Source: Curtobacterium sp. MCJR17_020 (lineage in GTDB: Bacteria > Actinomycetota > Actinomycetes > Actinomycetales > Microbacteriaceae). Taken from it: a stretch of 64,000 nucleotides of DNA. The notes under the pieces are model-generated. The model worked only from the letters and a program-made list of their open reading frames with translations, searched no databases and was not told the DNA's origin. Shown one piece after another: positions 34,723-43,257 of the stretch. Position 1 is the first letter of the stretch. Each line of letters starts with the position of its first letter. The position numbers were made by a program, and so were the translations under genes. The DNA is taken from contig NZ_CP126260.1 of assembly GCF_003234365.2 (NCBI RefSeq), positions 3,162,001 through 3,226,000 on the forward strand. Reading direction: 5' to 3'.

Positions 34723-36960
34723 TCAGGGCCGGGGTGCGAAACGCCGCAGCCGCAGGCTGTTCGTCACGACGAAGACGGACGAGAACGCCATGGCGGCGCC
34801 GGCGAGCACCGGGTTGAGCAGCCCCGCCATCGCGAGCGGGATCGCCGCCACGTTGTACGCGAACGCCCAGAACAGGTTGCCCTTGATGATGCCGAGCGTG
34901 GCCCGCGACAACCGGACGGCGTCGGCGACGACGGTGAGCCGACCGCTCACGACCGTGATGTCGCTGGCCGCGATCGCCGCGTCGGTGCCGGCACCCATCG
35001 CGATGCCGAGGTCGGCCGCGGCGAGCGCCGCAGCGTCGTTGACACCGTCGCCGACCATGGCGACGCTCCGTCCCTGGGCCTGCATGCCCCGGACGGTGTC
35101 GAGCTTGCCGGCCGGGGTCGCACGGGCGTGCACCTCGTCGATGCCGACCTGCGCGGCGACGGCTCGGGCTGCTCCGTCGTTGTCGCCGGTGAGCAGGACG
35201 GGGTGCAGACCGAGGGCCACGAAGCGCGCGACCGCGTCGGCTGCTTCGGGCTTCACGGTGTCACCGACGACCACGACGCCCAGCACGCTGCCGTTCCGGG
35301 CCACGACGACCGCGGTCCCGCCGTCGGTCTCGGCGGCGGTGATCGCCGCGGTCACCGCGTCGGGGACGGGGATCGCCCACGACGAGGTCAGCCAGCGGGT
35401 ACCGCCGACGAGGACGACGTCGCCGTCCACGACGGCCTGCACGCCGGCGCCGGGGGTCGACTCGAACTGCTCGGCGGTCGGGACGTCGAGGTGCCGGGCC
35501 ACTGCCGCACGGACGACCGCACGGGCCACGGGGTGCTCGGACCCGTGTTCGACGGCCGCAGCGAGGCGGAGCACGGCGTCCTCGTCGAGGGCGGCGTCGG
35601 CGGAGGTCACGGCGCGCATGGTCATCTCGCCGGTGGTGACGGTGCCGGTCTTGTCGAGCACGATGGTGTCGACGCCACGGGTCCGTTCGAGCACCTGCGG
35701 GCCACCGATCAGGATGCCGAGCTGCGATCCACGGCCGGTGCCGACGAGCAGCGCGGTCGGCGTCGCGAGCCCGAGGGCGCACGGGCAGGCGATGATGAGC
35801 GTGGCAACGGCTGCGGTGAACGCCGCCGTGACCGAACCGCCGAGCACGAGCCAGCCGACGAACGCCAGCACGGCGAGCGCGATGACGATCGGCACGAAGA
35901 CGCCGGACACCCGGTCGGCCAGGCGTTGCACGTCGGCCTTGCCGGTCTGCGCGTCCTCGACGAGCCGTCCCATCCGGGCGAGCTCGGTGTCGGCGCCGAC
36001 GCGGGTGACGGCGACCACGAGCCGGCCGCCGACGTTGATCGTCGCGCCGGTCACCCGGTCGCCCGGTCCGACCTCGACGGGGACGGATTCGCCGGTGACC
36101 ATGCTGCGGTCGACGGCCGAGGACCCGTCCTGCACGAGGCCGTCGCTGGGGATCCGCTCCCCCGGCCGCACGACGACGACGTCCCCGACGACGAGCGCCG
36201 ACGCGGGCACACGCTGCTCGACGCCGTCGCGCAGCACCATGGCCTCCTTCGCGCCGAGTTCGAGCAGGGCGCGGAGTGCCGCCCCGGACTGCTTCTTGGC
36301 GCGGGCCTCCATGTACCGGCCGGCCAGGATGAACACCGTGACGGCCGCCGCGACCTCGAGGTACAGGTCGGTCGCCTCGGGGTCGGTCGCGATCCACGAG
36401 AACGTCATGTGCATGCCGGTCGTGCCGGCGTCGCCGAAGAAGAGGGCGTAGAGGGACCAGCCGAAGGCCGCCAGCACACCCACGCTGACCAGGGTGTCCA
36501 TGGTCGCGGCACCGTGTCGGGCGTTCACCCACGCGGCGCGGTGGAACGGGAGCGCGCCCCACACCGCGACGGGCGCGGCGAGCGTCAGGGCGAGCCACTG
36601 CCAGTTCGGGAACTGCAGGACCGGCACCATCGAGAGCAGGACGACCGGCACGGCCAGGACCGCCGACACGACGAGTCGTCGGCGCAGCGCACCGGCCGGG
36701 TCGTCGGCGTCGTGGTCCGGCTCCGTCGTGTCGGTCGGCGGCGCGGGGACGGTCGCACCGTAGCCCGCCGACTCGACGGCGGCGATGAGGGCCGCGGGGT
36801 CGGCGGGGCCGTCAGCGGCGACCTGCACCTGCGCCTTCTCGGTGGCGTAGTTGACGGTGGCGGTGACCCCGGGGAGCTTGCCCAGCTTCCGTTCGATGCG
36901 GTTCGCGCACGAGGCGCAGGTCATGCCCGTGATGTCGAGCTCGACGATGCCGTCCGTCAC
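34723..36960 (-). CDS. copA: Copper-exporting P1B-type ATPase
   Basis: 745 residues. One N-terminal heavy-metal domain with Cys15 and Cys18 (GMTCASC), eight helices, the TGES loop ('VTGESVPVE'), metal-binding CPC ('IIACPCALGLATPTAL'), phosphorylation DKTGT, 'SEHPVA' and 'MVGDGVNDAAAL'. It exports Cu(I). GTG start overlaps the copZ stop by 3 bases. With csoR and copZ it forms a copper-responsive operon. Confidence 0.95.
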   Translation of the reverse strand: MTDGIVELDITGMTCASCANRIERKLGKLPGVTATVNYATEKAQVQVAADGPADPAALIAAVESAGYGATVPAPPTDTTEPDHDADDPAGALRRRLVVSAVLAVPVVLLSMVPVLQFPNWQWLALTLAAPVAVWGALPFHRAAWVNARHGAATMDTLVSVGVLAAFGWSLYALFFGDAGTTGMHMTFSWIATDPEATDLYLEVAAAVTVFILAGRYMEARAKKQSGAALRALLELGAKEAMVLRDGVEQRVPASALVVGDVVVVRPGERIPSDGLVQDGSSAVDRSMVTGESVPVEVGPGDRVTGATINVGGRLVVAVTRVGADTELARMGRLVEDAQTGKADVQRLADRVSGVFVPIVIALAVLAFVGWLVLGGSVTAAFTAAVATLIIACPCALGLATPTALLVGTGRGSQLGILIGGPQVLERTRGVDTIVLDKTGTVTTGEMTMRAVTSADAALDEDAVLRLAAAVEHGSEHPVARAVVRAAVARHLDVPTAEQFESTPGAGVQAVVDGDVVLVGGTRWLTSSWAIPVPDAVTAAITAAETDGGTAVVVARNGSVLGVVVVGDTVKPEAADAVARFVALGLHPVLLTGDNDGAARAVAAQVGIDEVHARATPAGKLDTVRGMQAQGRSVAMVGDGVNDAAALAAADLGIAMGAGTDAAIAASDITVVSGRLTVVADAVRLSRATLGIIKGNLFWAFAYNVAAIPLAMAGLLNPVLAGAAMAFSSVFVVTNSLRLRRFAPRP

Positions 36961-37175
36961 GACGGCACGACCTCGTACCCCGCATCGGCGACCGCGCCGC
37001 GGAGCGCATCGGCGTCGACGGGTGCGTCCGAGGTGACGGTCACCGACGAGGCTCCGCCGGGGACGAGCGTGACGGCGACGTCGGACACCCCCTCGAGTTC
37101 GGTGAGTTCCTCGGTCACGCTCAGCACGCAGTGCTCGCAGGTCATGCCCTCGACGAGCAGCAGTTCGGTGGTCAC
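36957..37175 (-). CDS. copZ: CopZ-like copper chaperone
   Basis: 72 residues, a single heavy-metal-associated domain with Cys13 and Cys16 in 'EGMTCEHCVLSVTEEL'. It carries Cu(I) to CopA. The GTG at 37175 has AGGAGGAG upstream. It sits between csoR and copA, coupled to copA. Confidence 0.92.
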   Translation of the reverse strand: MTTELLLVEGMTCEHCVLSVTEELTELEGVSDVAVTLVPGGASSVTVTSDAPVDADALRGAVADAGYEVVPS

Positions 37176-37210
37176 GGTGTCTCCTCCTGTGGTTCGGGTG
37201 GGGGCGGCGG

Positions 37211-37501
37211 TCACGAGCGCACGAGCCGGGCGATGGCCTGGCTGGCTTCGCGGACCTTCTCGTCCGCGGCGTCGCCGCCCTCGGCGACCGCCTCGGCGAC
37301 GCAGTGCTTGAGGTGGTCCTCGAGCAGCGACAGCGCCACGCGTTCGAGCGCCCGGTTCGCCGCCGAGATCTGGGTGAGGACGTCGATGCAGTACGTCTCG
37401 TCCTCGACCATGCGGGCGATGCCGCGCACCTGGCCCTCGGCGCGACGGAGCCGCTTGAGCAGGTCGTCCTTGTCGCCGATGTACCCGACGTGTTCGTGCA
37501 T
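37211..37501 (-). CDS. csoR: CsoR-family copper-sensing repressor
   Basis: 96 residues, all-helical CsoR fold. The Cu(I) ligands C38, H63 and C67 ('ETYCIDVL', 'DHLKHC') have the spacing of classical CsoR. Start ATG 37501 has GGAGG upstream. It heads the csoR-copZ-copA operon and its operator lies at 37528-37542. Confidence 0.93.
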   Translation of the reverse strand: MHEHVGYIGDKDDLLKRLRRAEGQVRGIARMVEDETYCIDVLTQISAANRALERVALSLLEDHLKHCVAEAVAEGGDAADEKVREASQAIARLVRS

Positions 37502-37527
37502 GCTGGCCTCCACGGTCCTCAATACGG

Positions 37528-37542
37528 TACCCCCCTAGGGTA
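37528..37542. promoter_or_regulatory. CsoR operator
   Basis: TACCC...GGGTA with core CCCTAGGG, an A/T-flanked C/G tract typical of CsoR boxes, 26 bases upstream of the csoR start. A second partial GAGGGTATTC lies at about 37572-37581 nearer the divergent AraC gene. Confidence 0.7.
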
Positions 37543-37615
37543 TTCCCTCCGATGGACGCGCGGACACGAACGAGGGTATTCACGTCGCCGTGCCGTCGAT
37601 GTCATGCTTTCGACC

Positions 37616-38824
37616 ATGACCGATCCGGCGACGAACGGCTTCCGCAGACTGCGGTTCGCCGACGGCGACGGCTCCGCCTACTCCGACATCTTCGAGGCGG
37701 AGTACCACGGATCCGACTTCGCCTCGGACACCTACGCGACCGACGACACCCGCTACGAGTACACGGTGGTGGGCGACGACGACCTGACGCTGCGGACCAT
37801 GCGCGCCGAGGGCGGTCGACGCGGCGGGGTGATCGGGGCGCGGGAGGACCACGTCGTCTTCTGGCTCACCAGGGGCCGGCTCGAGATGCACTTCCCCGAC
37901 CGCACGCGCGTGGTCGAGCCCGGCAGCCCGTACATCGCGAGTGCGTCCGAGGCGTACCGCTTCGAGTCCGACGGCACCGTCTACAACGGCGTGCACATCG
38001 CGGACTCGTTCCTGCGGACCGTCGGGCGCGACCTCGGCTACCGGCTGCCGGACGGCCCGCTGCTGTTCGACCAGCAGGACGAGGTCATCGCCCGCCGCGA
38101 ACCGCTGCGCCACCTCATCGGGGAGCTCGGCCCGGCGCTCGTGGACGACCGCGTGGTCGGTCCGATGCGGACGGCGCTGAACCGTCGGCTGGCGATCGTC
38201 GTGCTCGACACCTTCCCGATCCGCAACCGCGGCGACGACGTCCCCGTCGCGAACCGCCTGCGCGACGCGATCCGCTACGTCGAACAGCACGCGGCAGAAC
38301 GTCCGGCGGTGTCGGACATCGCCGCGGCGTGCGGGCTCAGTCAGCGGGGGCTGCAGGACGTGTTCGCCCGTACCCTCGATTCCACGCCGCACCGGTTCCT
38401 GCGCGAGCACCGGCTCGACCGTGCCCGGAGCGAACTCCTGCGCGCGGGCGACGACCGGGCCCCCGGCGCCGACGGGGTCGCCGTGGTCGCACGTCGCTGG
38501 GGGTTCACCAACCCGGGCCGGTTCGCCACCGCCTACCGCGAGCGGTTCGGCGAGGACCCCGCCGCCACGCTCCGCACGTCGCTGTCCGCACGACCCGACG
38601 GTGGTCGGTCCTCGTGGCGTGTCCGCCGCGCGGTGGCGTTCATCGAGCAGCACGCCGACGAGGACCTCTCCCTGCAGGACATCGCCGACGCCGCCGGGGT
38701 CCTGCCGCGACGCCTGCAGCAGCTCTTCCGGGCCGAGCGGGGCGAGTCCCCGATGGCCTGCGCCCGGGCGATCCGCGCCGCTGCAGAACGCAACGCGGCG
38801 GACGGAACACGCGAAACCGCCTGA
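37616..38824 (+). CDS. AraC-family regulator with two HTH modules
   Basis: About 402 residues (ATG 37616; ATG 37604 also in frame; a CATGCT ends 7 bases before 37616). The first 200 residues form an AraC-type ligand-binding region. A complete AraC DNA-binding domain covers about 218-330 ('AVSDIAAACGLSQRGLQDVF ... VARRWGFTNPGRFATAYRERFG'). A second, shorter HTH follows at about 345-400 ('LSLQDIADAAGVLPRRLQQLFRAERGESP'). It is upstream of the Asp23 cluster and divergent from csoR; control of the Asp23 genes is possible but unproven. Confidence 0.8.
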   Translation: MTDPATNGFRRLRFADGDGSAYSDIFEAEYHGSDFASDTYATDDTRYEYTVVGDDDLTLRTMRAEGGRRGGVIGAREDHVVFWLTRGRLEMHFPDRTRVVEPGSPYIASASEAYRFESDGTVYNGVHIADSFLRTVGRDLGYRLPDGPLLFDQQDEVIARREPLRHLIGELGPALVDDRVVGPMRTALNRRLAIVVLDTFPIRNRGDDVPVANRLRDAIRYVEQHAAERPAVSDIAAACGLSQRGLQDVFARTLDSTPHRFLREHRLDRARSELLRAGDDRAPGADGVAVVARRWGFTNPGRFATAYRERFGEDPAATLRTSLSARPDGGRSSWRVRRAVAFIEQHADEDLSLQDIADAAGVLPRRLQQLFRAERGESPMACARAIRAAAERNAADGTRETA

Positions 38825-38986
38825 GCGGACGGCCAGGGGGTACAGCCACATCCCCGTGTTCCCGCGGATTCCTGGATTTCTGCCGAATCCGAAAAGTCAC
38901 GTGTGACGAATCTCTGGTGCAGCCCGTCTCATCCGTGAACAGCAACCGCTGGGAACGCCCGGCGGGTCAATCGGAAGGAACGAACC
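38825..38986 (+). promoter_or_regulatory. Leader of the Asp23 cluster
   Basis: Contains the stem CGGATTC / GAATCCG (38865-38871 / 38885-38891) and the dyad GTCAC-GT-GTGAC (38896-38907). I cannot pick a convincing -10. GGAAGG precedes the first Asp23 start. Confidence 0.35.
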
Positions 38987-39454
38987 ATGGCTGACTCCAT
39001 CACCACCACCCCGGCCACCACCGCCGCGGCCCGGACCACCTCGCACGCCGGCTCGAACAGCGGCGTCACCGGCAAGACCGTCATCGACGACACCGTCGTG
39101 TCGAAGGTCGCCGGCATCGCCGCCCGTGAGGTCAACGGCGTGCACTCGCTCGGTGGCGGCGCAGCCCGTGCGATCGGTGCGCTCCGCGACGCGATCGGCC
39201 AGCGCGACTTCGGTCAGGGCGTCAAGGTCGAGGTCGGCGAGAAGCAGGTCGCCGCGGACATCGTCATCGTCGCCGAGTACCCGGTGTCGCTCCAGCAGGT
39301 CGCCGACGGCGTCCGCAGCAGCGTGGCCCGTGCCCTCGAGCAGATCGTCGGCATGGAGGTCGCCGAGGTCAACGTGACCGTCCAGGACGTCTTCATCCCG
39401 GGCGACGACGACGACAACGACAACGACGAGAAGAAGGAAGCGCGAGTCGCATGA
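38987..39454 (+). CDS. Asp23/Gls24-family envelope stress protein
   Basis: 155 residues. The Asp23 fold covers about 30-135 ('GKTVIDDTVVSKVAGIAAREVNGV', 'VSLQQVADGVRSSVARALEQI', 'VAEVNVTVQDVF'). The N-terminus is Thr/Ala-rich and the C-terminus ends in an acidic run of Asp and Asn. Asp23 proteins form membrane-associated networks in alkaline and cell-wall stress. It heads the operon and overlaps the next gene by 4 bases. Confidence 0.88.
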   Translation: MADSITTTPATTAAARTTSHAGSNSGVTGKTVIDDTVVSKVAGIAAREVNGVHSLGGGAARAIGALRDAIGQRDFGQGVKVEVGEKQVAADIVIVAEYPVSLQQVADGVRSSVARALEQIVGMEVAEVNVTVQDVFIPGDDDDNDNDEKKEARVA

Positions 39455-39642
39455 GCAACATACTGATCGGTGCCCTCATCGGTGCCGTCCTCGCAGTCGT
39501 GGCACTGCAGTTCGGGTTCTGGGGCTTCGTCCTGGTCATCGTCTTCGGTGCGATCGGGGCCCTCGTGGCCGCCCTCGCCACCGGCAAGATCGACCGTGGC
39601 GCCCTGACCGACGTGCTCACCGGGCGCCGGAGCTCCCGGTGA
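39451..39642 (+). CDS. Small membrane protein (DUF2273-like)
   Basis: 63 residues with two close helices ('NILIGALIGAVLAVVALQFGFWGFVLVIVFGAIGALVAALA', given here as one hydrophobic span at residues 3-43) and a basic tail. DUF2273 proteins accompany Asp23 in Gram-positives. ATGA overlap with the gene before and a 4-base overlap with the gene after. Confidence 0.75.
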   Translation: MSNILIGALIGAVLAVVALQFGFWGFVLVIVFGAIGALVAALATGKIDRGALTDVLTGRRSSR

Positions 39643-39956
39643 ACGCCGGCCCGGACGTCGTCCCGGGCCGCGTCGAGATCACCGCTCGTGCACTGACCTC
39701 GCTGGCGCGGGCCATCGCAGCCGAACGGCTCGGCGCCCCCGCCAAGCGGGTCAGGGTCGGTCTCGGAGACGCGGCCGGAGCGATGGCCCTCGACGTCACC
39801 GGCCCCATCGCCGCGGGCGACGACCTCGTCGCCCGTTCGGCCCAGGTCGCCGACGAGGTCAAGCGCCGCGTGAGCGAACTCACCGGCCGCCGCGTCGGCA
39901 GTGCCCACATCGAACTCACCGGGATCGTGCGCGAGCGCGAGTCCCGAACCCGGTAG
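39639..39956 (+). CDS. Short Asp23/Gls24-like protein
   Basis: 105 residues from a GTG. 'GRVEITARALTSLARAIAAERLG' and 'DDLVARSAQVADEVKRRVSEL' resemble the Asp23 core, but it lacks the acidic tail of the first paralogue. It shares the operon with four or more related proteins, suggesting hetero-oligomers. Confidence 0.7.
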   Translation: MNAGPDVVPGRVEITARALTSLARAIAAERLGAPAKRVRVGLGDAAGAMALDVTGPIAAGDDLVARSAQVADEVKRRVSELTGRRVGSAHIELTGIVRERESRTR

Positions 39957-39965
39957 GAGACCATC

Positions 39966-40541
39966 ATGAGCAACGGTTCCGTCGAACGACGCATCCGTCG
40001 TCGGAGCGTGCACCGCTCCCGCTCGACCGCCGTGGCGGTGGCGCTGGTGGTCCTCGCACTGGTCGCCGCGTGGATCGGCACGGAGTCGGTCCTGCGGGCG
40101 ATCGGGCGGCCTCCGCTCCTCGCCGACCCGCAGACCGCCGTCGACGCCGCACTGCAGCCCGACGCCGCGTTCGTCACGATCGCCGAGGTCATCGCCGTCG
40201 TGCTCGTCGTCCTGGGCATCGTGCTGATCGTCCTGGCCCTGAAGCCGGGCCGCCAGCACCGATCCGTCGTCCAGCACGACCGTGGCGCCGTCGTCATCGA
40301 CACCCGCATCGTCGCCTCGACCGCGGCCAACGCCGCCGGGACGGCCGCGGGGGTCCCCGAGGGCAACGCCTCGGCCACCGCCCGCGGTCGCCGCACCGAC
40401 GTCCGGATCGTGCCCGTCACCGGCATCCCGGTCGACGAGCAGGCCGTGCAGGCAGCCGTCCGCGACCGCCTCAGCGGTCTCGACGAGCGGTTCGGCCAGA
40501 ACATCCGCGTCCGCATCGACGAGAAGGGGACCCTCGCATGA
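39966..40541 (+). CDS. DUF6286-like membrane protein of the Asp23 cluster
   Basis: 191 residues. A basic N-terminus, helix at about 23-44, a loop of about 30 residues, helix at about 70-92, then a cytoplasmic domain with an Ala-rich stretch and 'RRTDVRIVPVTGIPVDEQAV'. This arrangement matches actinobacterial DUF6286 proteins found with Asp23 genes. Function unknown; a membrane anchor is likely. Confidence 0.65.
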   Translation: MSNGSVERRIRRRSVHRSRSTAVAVALVVLALVAAWIGTESVLRAIGRPPLLADPQTAVDAALQPDAAFVTIAEVIAVVLVVLGIVLIVLALKPGRQHRSVVQHDRGAVVIDTRIVASTAANAAGTAAGVPEGNASATARGRRTDVRIVPVTGIPVDEQAVQAAVRDRLSGLDERFGQNIRVRIDEKGTLA

Positions 40542-41101
40542 CCAAGAGCAACCGGACCATGAACCGGATCATCCTCTTCGTCCTCGGCCTCGTCGCCGTC
40601 GTCGTCGGTCTCACGATCGGCGCGGGCGTGCTGCCCGCCGTGCAGGACGCGATCAAGCCCTACGTCGACCTGCCGAGCAACCTGGACGTCCCCGCGTCCT
40701 CGCTCTGGATCGTCGCCGTCGCCTGCGCCGTCGTCATCGTGCTCGCCCTGGTCTGGGTGTTCACCCGCGGCGGGGGCGGCACGTCCGTCGCCGTCCGCGA
40801 GCGCTCCGGTGAGGACGCCGTCACGGTGAACGTCGCACTCGTCCGCGACGTCGTCGAGCACGAGCTCGCCGGGGTCCGCGACGTCGTCGGCTCCCGCGTC
40901 GACACCTACCTGGTGCGCAAGCAGCGTGCCGCTCGCATCCGCGTCGCGGTCCGCCGCGGCGGGGACGCCGTCTCGGTGCTCGACGCCGTCGACCGCGCCG
41001 TCGCGGTCCTCGACCGCACGCTCGGCCGCCAGGTGCCCGTCCTGGTCCACCTCACCGGTGGGACCCGTTCGGCGCTCGCGAAGTCGACCCGCGTCCACTG
41101 A
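40538..41101 (+). CDS. AmaP-like membrane anchor protein
   Basis: 187 residues. Helices at about 9-30 and 54-75, then a soluble domain of about 110 residues. In AmaP this topology anchors Asp23 at the membrane. It overlaps the previous stop by 4 bases (ATGA). Identification rests on topology and context rather than on a motif. Confidence 0.6.
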   Translation: MTKSNRTMNRIILFVLGLVAVVVGLTIGAGVLPAVQDAIKPYVDLPSNLDVPASSLWIVAVACAVVIVLALVWVFTRGGGGTSVAVRERSGEDAVTVNVALVRDVVEHELAGVRDVVGSRVDTYLVRKQRAARIRVAVRRGGDAVSVLDAVDRAVAVLDRTLGRQVPVLVHLTGGTRSALAKSTRVH

Positions 41102-41199
41102 CACCCGTCAGCCGGACGCGACCCCGGGCCTCCCGGCCCACCGAAGACCAACGCAACACCCACCACCGGGCGAACGCCCACCGACGAAAGGACCCCGAC

Positions 41200-41373
41200 A
41201 TGGGACTCGACGACAAGATCAAGAACGCAGCTCAGGACATCGCCGGCAAGGCGAAGGAGGCCGTGGGCAAGGCCCAGAACGACGACTCCAAGGTCGCCGA
41301 GGGCCAGAAGGACCAGGCCTCCGCGAGCGTCAAGAAGACCGGCGAGGACGTCAAGGACGTCTTCAAGAACTAG
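41200..41373 (+). CDS. CsbD-family stress protein
   Basis: 57 residues: MGLDDKIKNAAQDIAGKAKE..., with 'AVGKAQNDDSKVAEGQKDQA'. This is the compact, charged, Lys/Asp-rich helix pair of CsbD/YjbJ proteins, which rise in general stress. GAAAGGA precedes the ATG. It lies inside the Asp23 cluster, which supports a stress regulon. Confidence 0.85.
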   Translation: MGLDDKIKNAAQDIAGKAKEAVGKAQNDDSKVAEGQKDQASASVKKTGEDVKDVFKN

Positions 41374-41449
41374 GACGCTCGATGCGTGTCGGGGCACTCG
41401 CGACGTCGAGTGCCCCGATGCGTTCCGCGGACCCGAACGAGGAGGAACC

Positions 41450-42541
41450 ATGCAGCACGACCCCCATGCGCACACGCAGGTCACCGAGGTGGCCCTGCCC
41501 GCAGAACTGACGGAGCCGCTGCCCGACGACGCGACCCCCGCGATGCTCATCGCGCGCACCGCGGCGGAGACGGCGCTCGGCGTGCCCGGCGTGCACCACC
41601 TCGGCGGGACCGTGTCCCGAGCCGCCGACGAACTGCGGAAGCGGCTCGGCCGCTCCGCCGGGACCGCCGGCGTGCAGGTCGACGACGAGGACGGCACCTT
41701 CGCGGTGCAGGTCTCCGTGATCGTCACCTACCCGCGGAACGTCCGCGAGGTCGCCGACGAGGTGAAACGACAGGTCGCCGCAGCAGCCGGCCAGGTCGCA
41801 TCCGTGCCGACGACCGTGGACGTGCGCGTCCTCGACGTGCACGGACCGTTCGACGACGAGCCCTCGCCCGTCGAGCGCGCGGCCACCGCCGTCGGCGATG
41901 CCGTGCAGGACGCCGCCAAGGCGACGAGCGAGACCACGAAGCGTGTGGCGACGGCGACCGTCGACGCCACGAAGCAGGCGGCCGACGCAACGGCCGAGGC
42001 GACCAAGCGCGCCGCCGACGCCACCGCCGACGTCACGAAGCAGGCGGCCGAGGTCACCGCAGACGCCACCAAGCGTGCCGCCGACGCGACGGTCGACACC
42101 GCTCGACGCGCTGCCGACGCGACCGCCGACACGACCAAGCGCGCCGCCAGCGCGACGGCCGACGCCACGAAGCGTGCCGCCGACGCCACCGCCGACGCAG
42201 CGGAGCGGGCCGTCGACGCGACGGCCGACACGGCAGGTCGTGTCCAGGACGCTGCATCGGACGCACTCGACCGCGCGTCGGAGGGTGCCCGCGACGCCGC
42301 GGACACCGCGCGCGATGCGGCCAGCCGCGCACGTGCGGCCGTCGCCGACGAGGACACTGCCACCCCCGTCGTGGCCTCCGAGACGGCTGCCGACGCCGCC
42401 GTGCGCGCCGCCGACTCCGCTGAGGACGCCGCGCAGGACGCGGCCGACGCCGCAGCCGACGCCAGTGAAGCAGCCCGGGCCGCCGCCCGCGGCACCGACC
42501 AGCCGGCTACCCCGGCTGCACCGACCGCGGACCGACCGTGA
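41450..42541 (+). CDS. Asp23/Gls24-like protein with LEA-like 11-residue repeats
   Basis: 363 residues. Residues 30-135 form an Asp23-like domain ('RTAAETALGVPGVHHLGG', 'VSVIVTYPRNVREVADEVKRQV'). From residue 162 to 282 there are eleven consecutive 11-residue units of the type TTKRAADATAD, then about 60 more Ala/Asp-rich residues and a Pro/Thr tail. The repeat resembles group 3 LEA motifs (TAQAAKEKAGE-like) that fold into amphipathic helices on drying or on membranes. It overlaps the next gene by 4 bases. GAGGAGGAA precedes the ATG. Confidence 0.8.
   Translation: MQHDPHAHTQVTEVALPAELTEPLPDDATPAMLIARTAAETALGVPGVHHLGGTVSRAADELRKRLGRSAGTAGVQVDDEDGTFAVQVSVIVTYPRNVREVADEVKRQVAAAAGQVASVPTTVDVRVLDVHGPFDDEPSPVERAATAVGDAVQDAAKATSETTKRVATATVDATKQAADATAEATKRAADATADVTKQAAEVTADATKRAADATVDTARRAADATADTTKRAASATADATKRAADATADAAERAVDATADTAGRVQDAASDALDRASEGARDAADTARDAASRARAAVADEDTATPVVASETAADAAVRAADSAEDAAQDAADAAADASEAARAAARGTDQPATPAAPTADRP
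41933..42295 (+). repeat. Eleven 33-base coding repeats
   Basis: The DNA behind residues 162-282 of the Asp23/LEA-like protein repeats every 33 bases (consensus begins GCCACCAAGCGTGCCGCCGA). Copies differ at synonymous and a few coding positions, showing selection for the protein pattern rather than fresh duplication. Confidence 0.85.
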
Positions 42542-42954
42542 CCACCGCCTGGTCCGGCGGTCGTCGGCCCCGCACCCGTCGGCCCCGGCCGCGCGGCGTG
42601 TGGATCGCCGGTGGCATCGGCGTGGTCCTGGTCGCCGGGGTCCTGCTCGGGGCGTTCCTGCCCCTGGTCGGGTTCCTCGGCGGCGTCACCGCCACCACCG
42701 CCGGCCTCGTGCCGTTCCCGTTCGTGCGGGTCACGGTCGTCGCGGTGCTCGGCCTGGTCGTCGTGCTGGCGCTCCTGGCGCTGGCGCTCACCCGGCGCCA
42801 CACCACGACGGCGACGATCTCGGTCGTGCTCGCCGTCCTGGTGAGCATCGCCGTCACAGTCGTCCCCGTGGTCCTGGTGGCCGTCGGTTCCGCCGACCGT
42901 GCTGGCGACGTGTGGCCGATCGTCACCGAGCTCTGGCAACGCTTCACCGGCTGA
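42538..42954 (+). CDS. Membrane protein of the Asp23 cluster
   Basis: 138 residues from a GTG overlapping the previous stop. Arg/Pro-rich start followed by three or four helices ('GVWIAGGIGVVLVAGVLLGA', 'VTVVAVLGLVVVLALLALAL', 'ISVVLAVLVSIAVTVVPVVL'). No family recognised; position suggests a membrane partner of the stress proteins. Confidence 0.6.
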   Translation: MTTAWSGGRRPRTRRPRPRGVWIAGGIGVVLVAGVLLGAFLPLVGFLGGVTATTAGLVPFPFVRVTVVAVLGLVVVLALLALALTRRHTTTATISVVLAVLVSIAVTVVPVVLVAVGSADRAGDVWPIVTELWQRFTG

Positions 42955-42992
42955 TCCGCCGGCACCTGCACCACCGACCAAGGAGTCCCACC

Positions 42993-43184
42993 ATGCGCAA
43001 CCGCATCATCGTCATCGGCCTGATCGTCCTGATCGGGTTCTGGTTCGGCTCCCGCGCGAACCGCCCGGTGATCAAGACGTCCAAGGGCGAGACCGTCCGC
43101 AAGGCCTGGAACGACCCGCACGCCCGCAAGGCCCGCAAGAAGCTGGGCAAGAAGATCGCCAAGGCCGCCAAGCGGCACAGCTGA
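42993..43184 (+). CDS. Small basic membrane protein
   Basis: 63 residues: one helix ('IIVIGLIVLIGFWFG') followed by a Lys/Arg-rich tail ('HARKARKKLGKKIAKAAKRHS'). AAGGAG precedes the ATG. It is the last gene of the cluster; a terminator follows. The cationic tail could bind membrane lipid or nucleic acid; this is a guess. Confidence 0.65.
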   Translation: MRNRIIVIGLIVLIGFWFGSRANRPVIKTSKGETVRKAWNDPHARKARKKLGKKIAKAAKRHS

Positions 43185-43193
43185 CGACCTGGA

Positions 43194-43235
43194 GGCCCGG
43201 ATCACCTGCGCCGATCGGCGCGTGTGATCCGGGCC
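43194..43235 (+). terminator. Terminator of the Asp23 cluster
   Basis: Stem GGCCCGGATCAC (43194-43205) / GTGATCCGGGCC (43224-43235). The loop contains its own palindrome GCGCCGATCGGCGC. The arm shares GGCCCGGATCAC with the hairpin at 58215. Confidence 0.8.
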
Positions 43236-43257
43236 CCGCGTCCGCTACCCTCGCGAC

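Noticed and set aside
32822..36451. Very long open frame on the plus strand opposite pgi and copA
   Set aside because: High-GC shadow frame: Arg/Ala/Pro-rich without motifs, lying over two genes with clear catalytic signatures.
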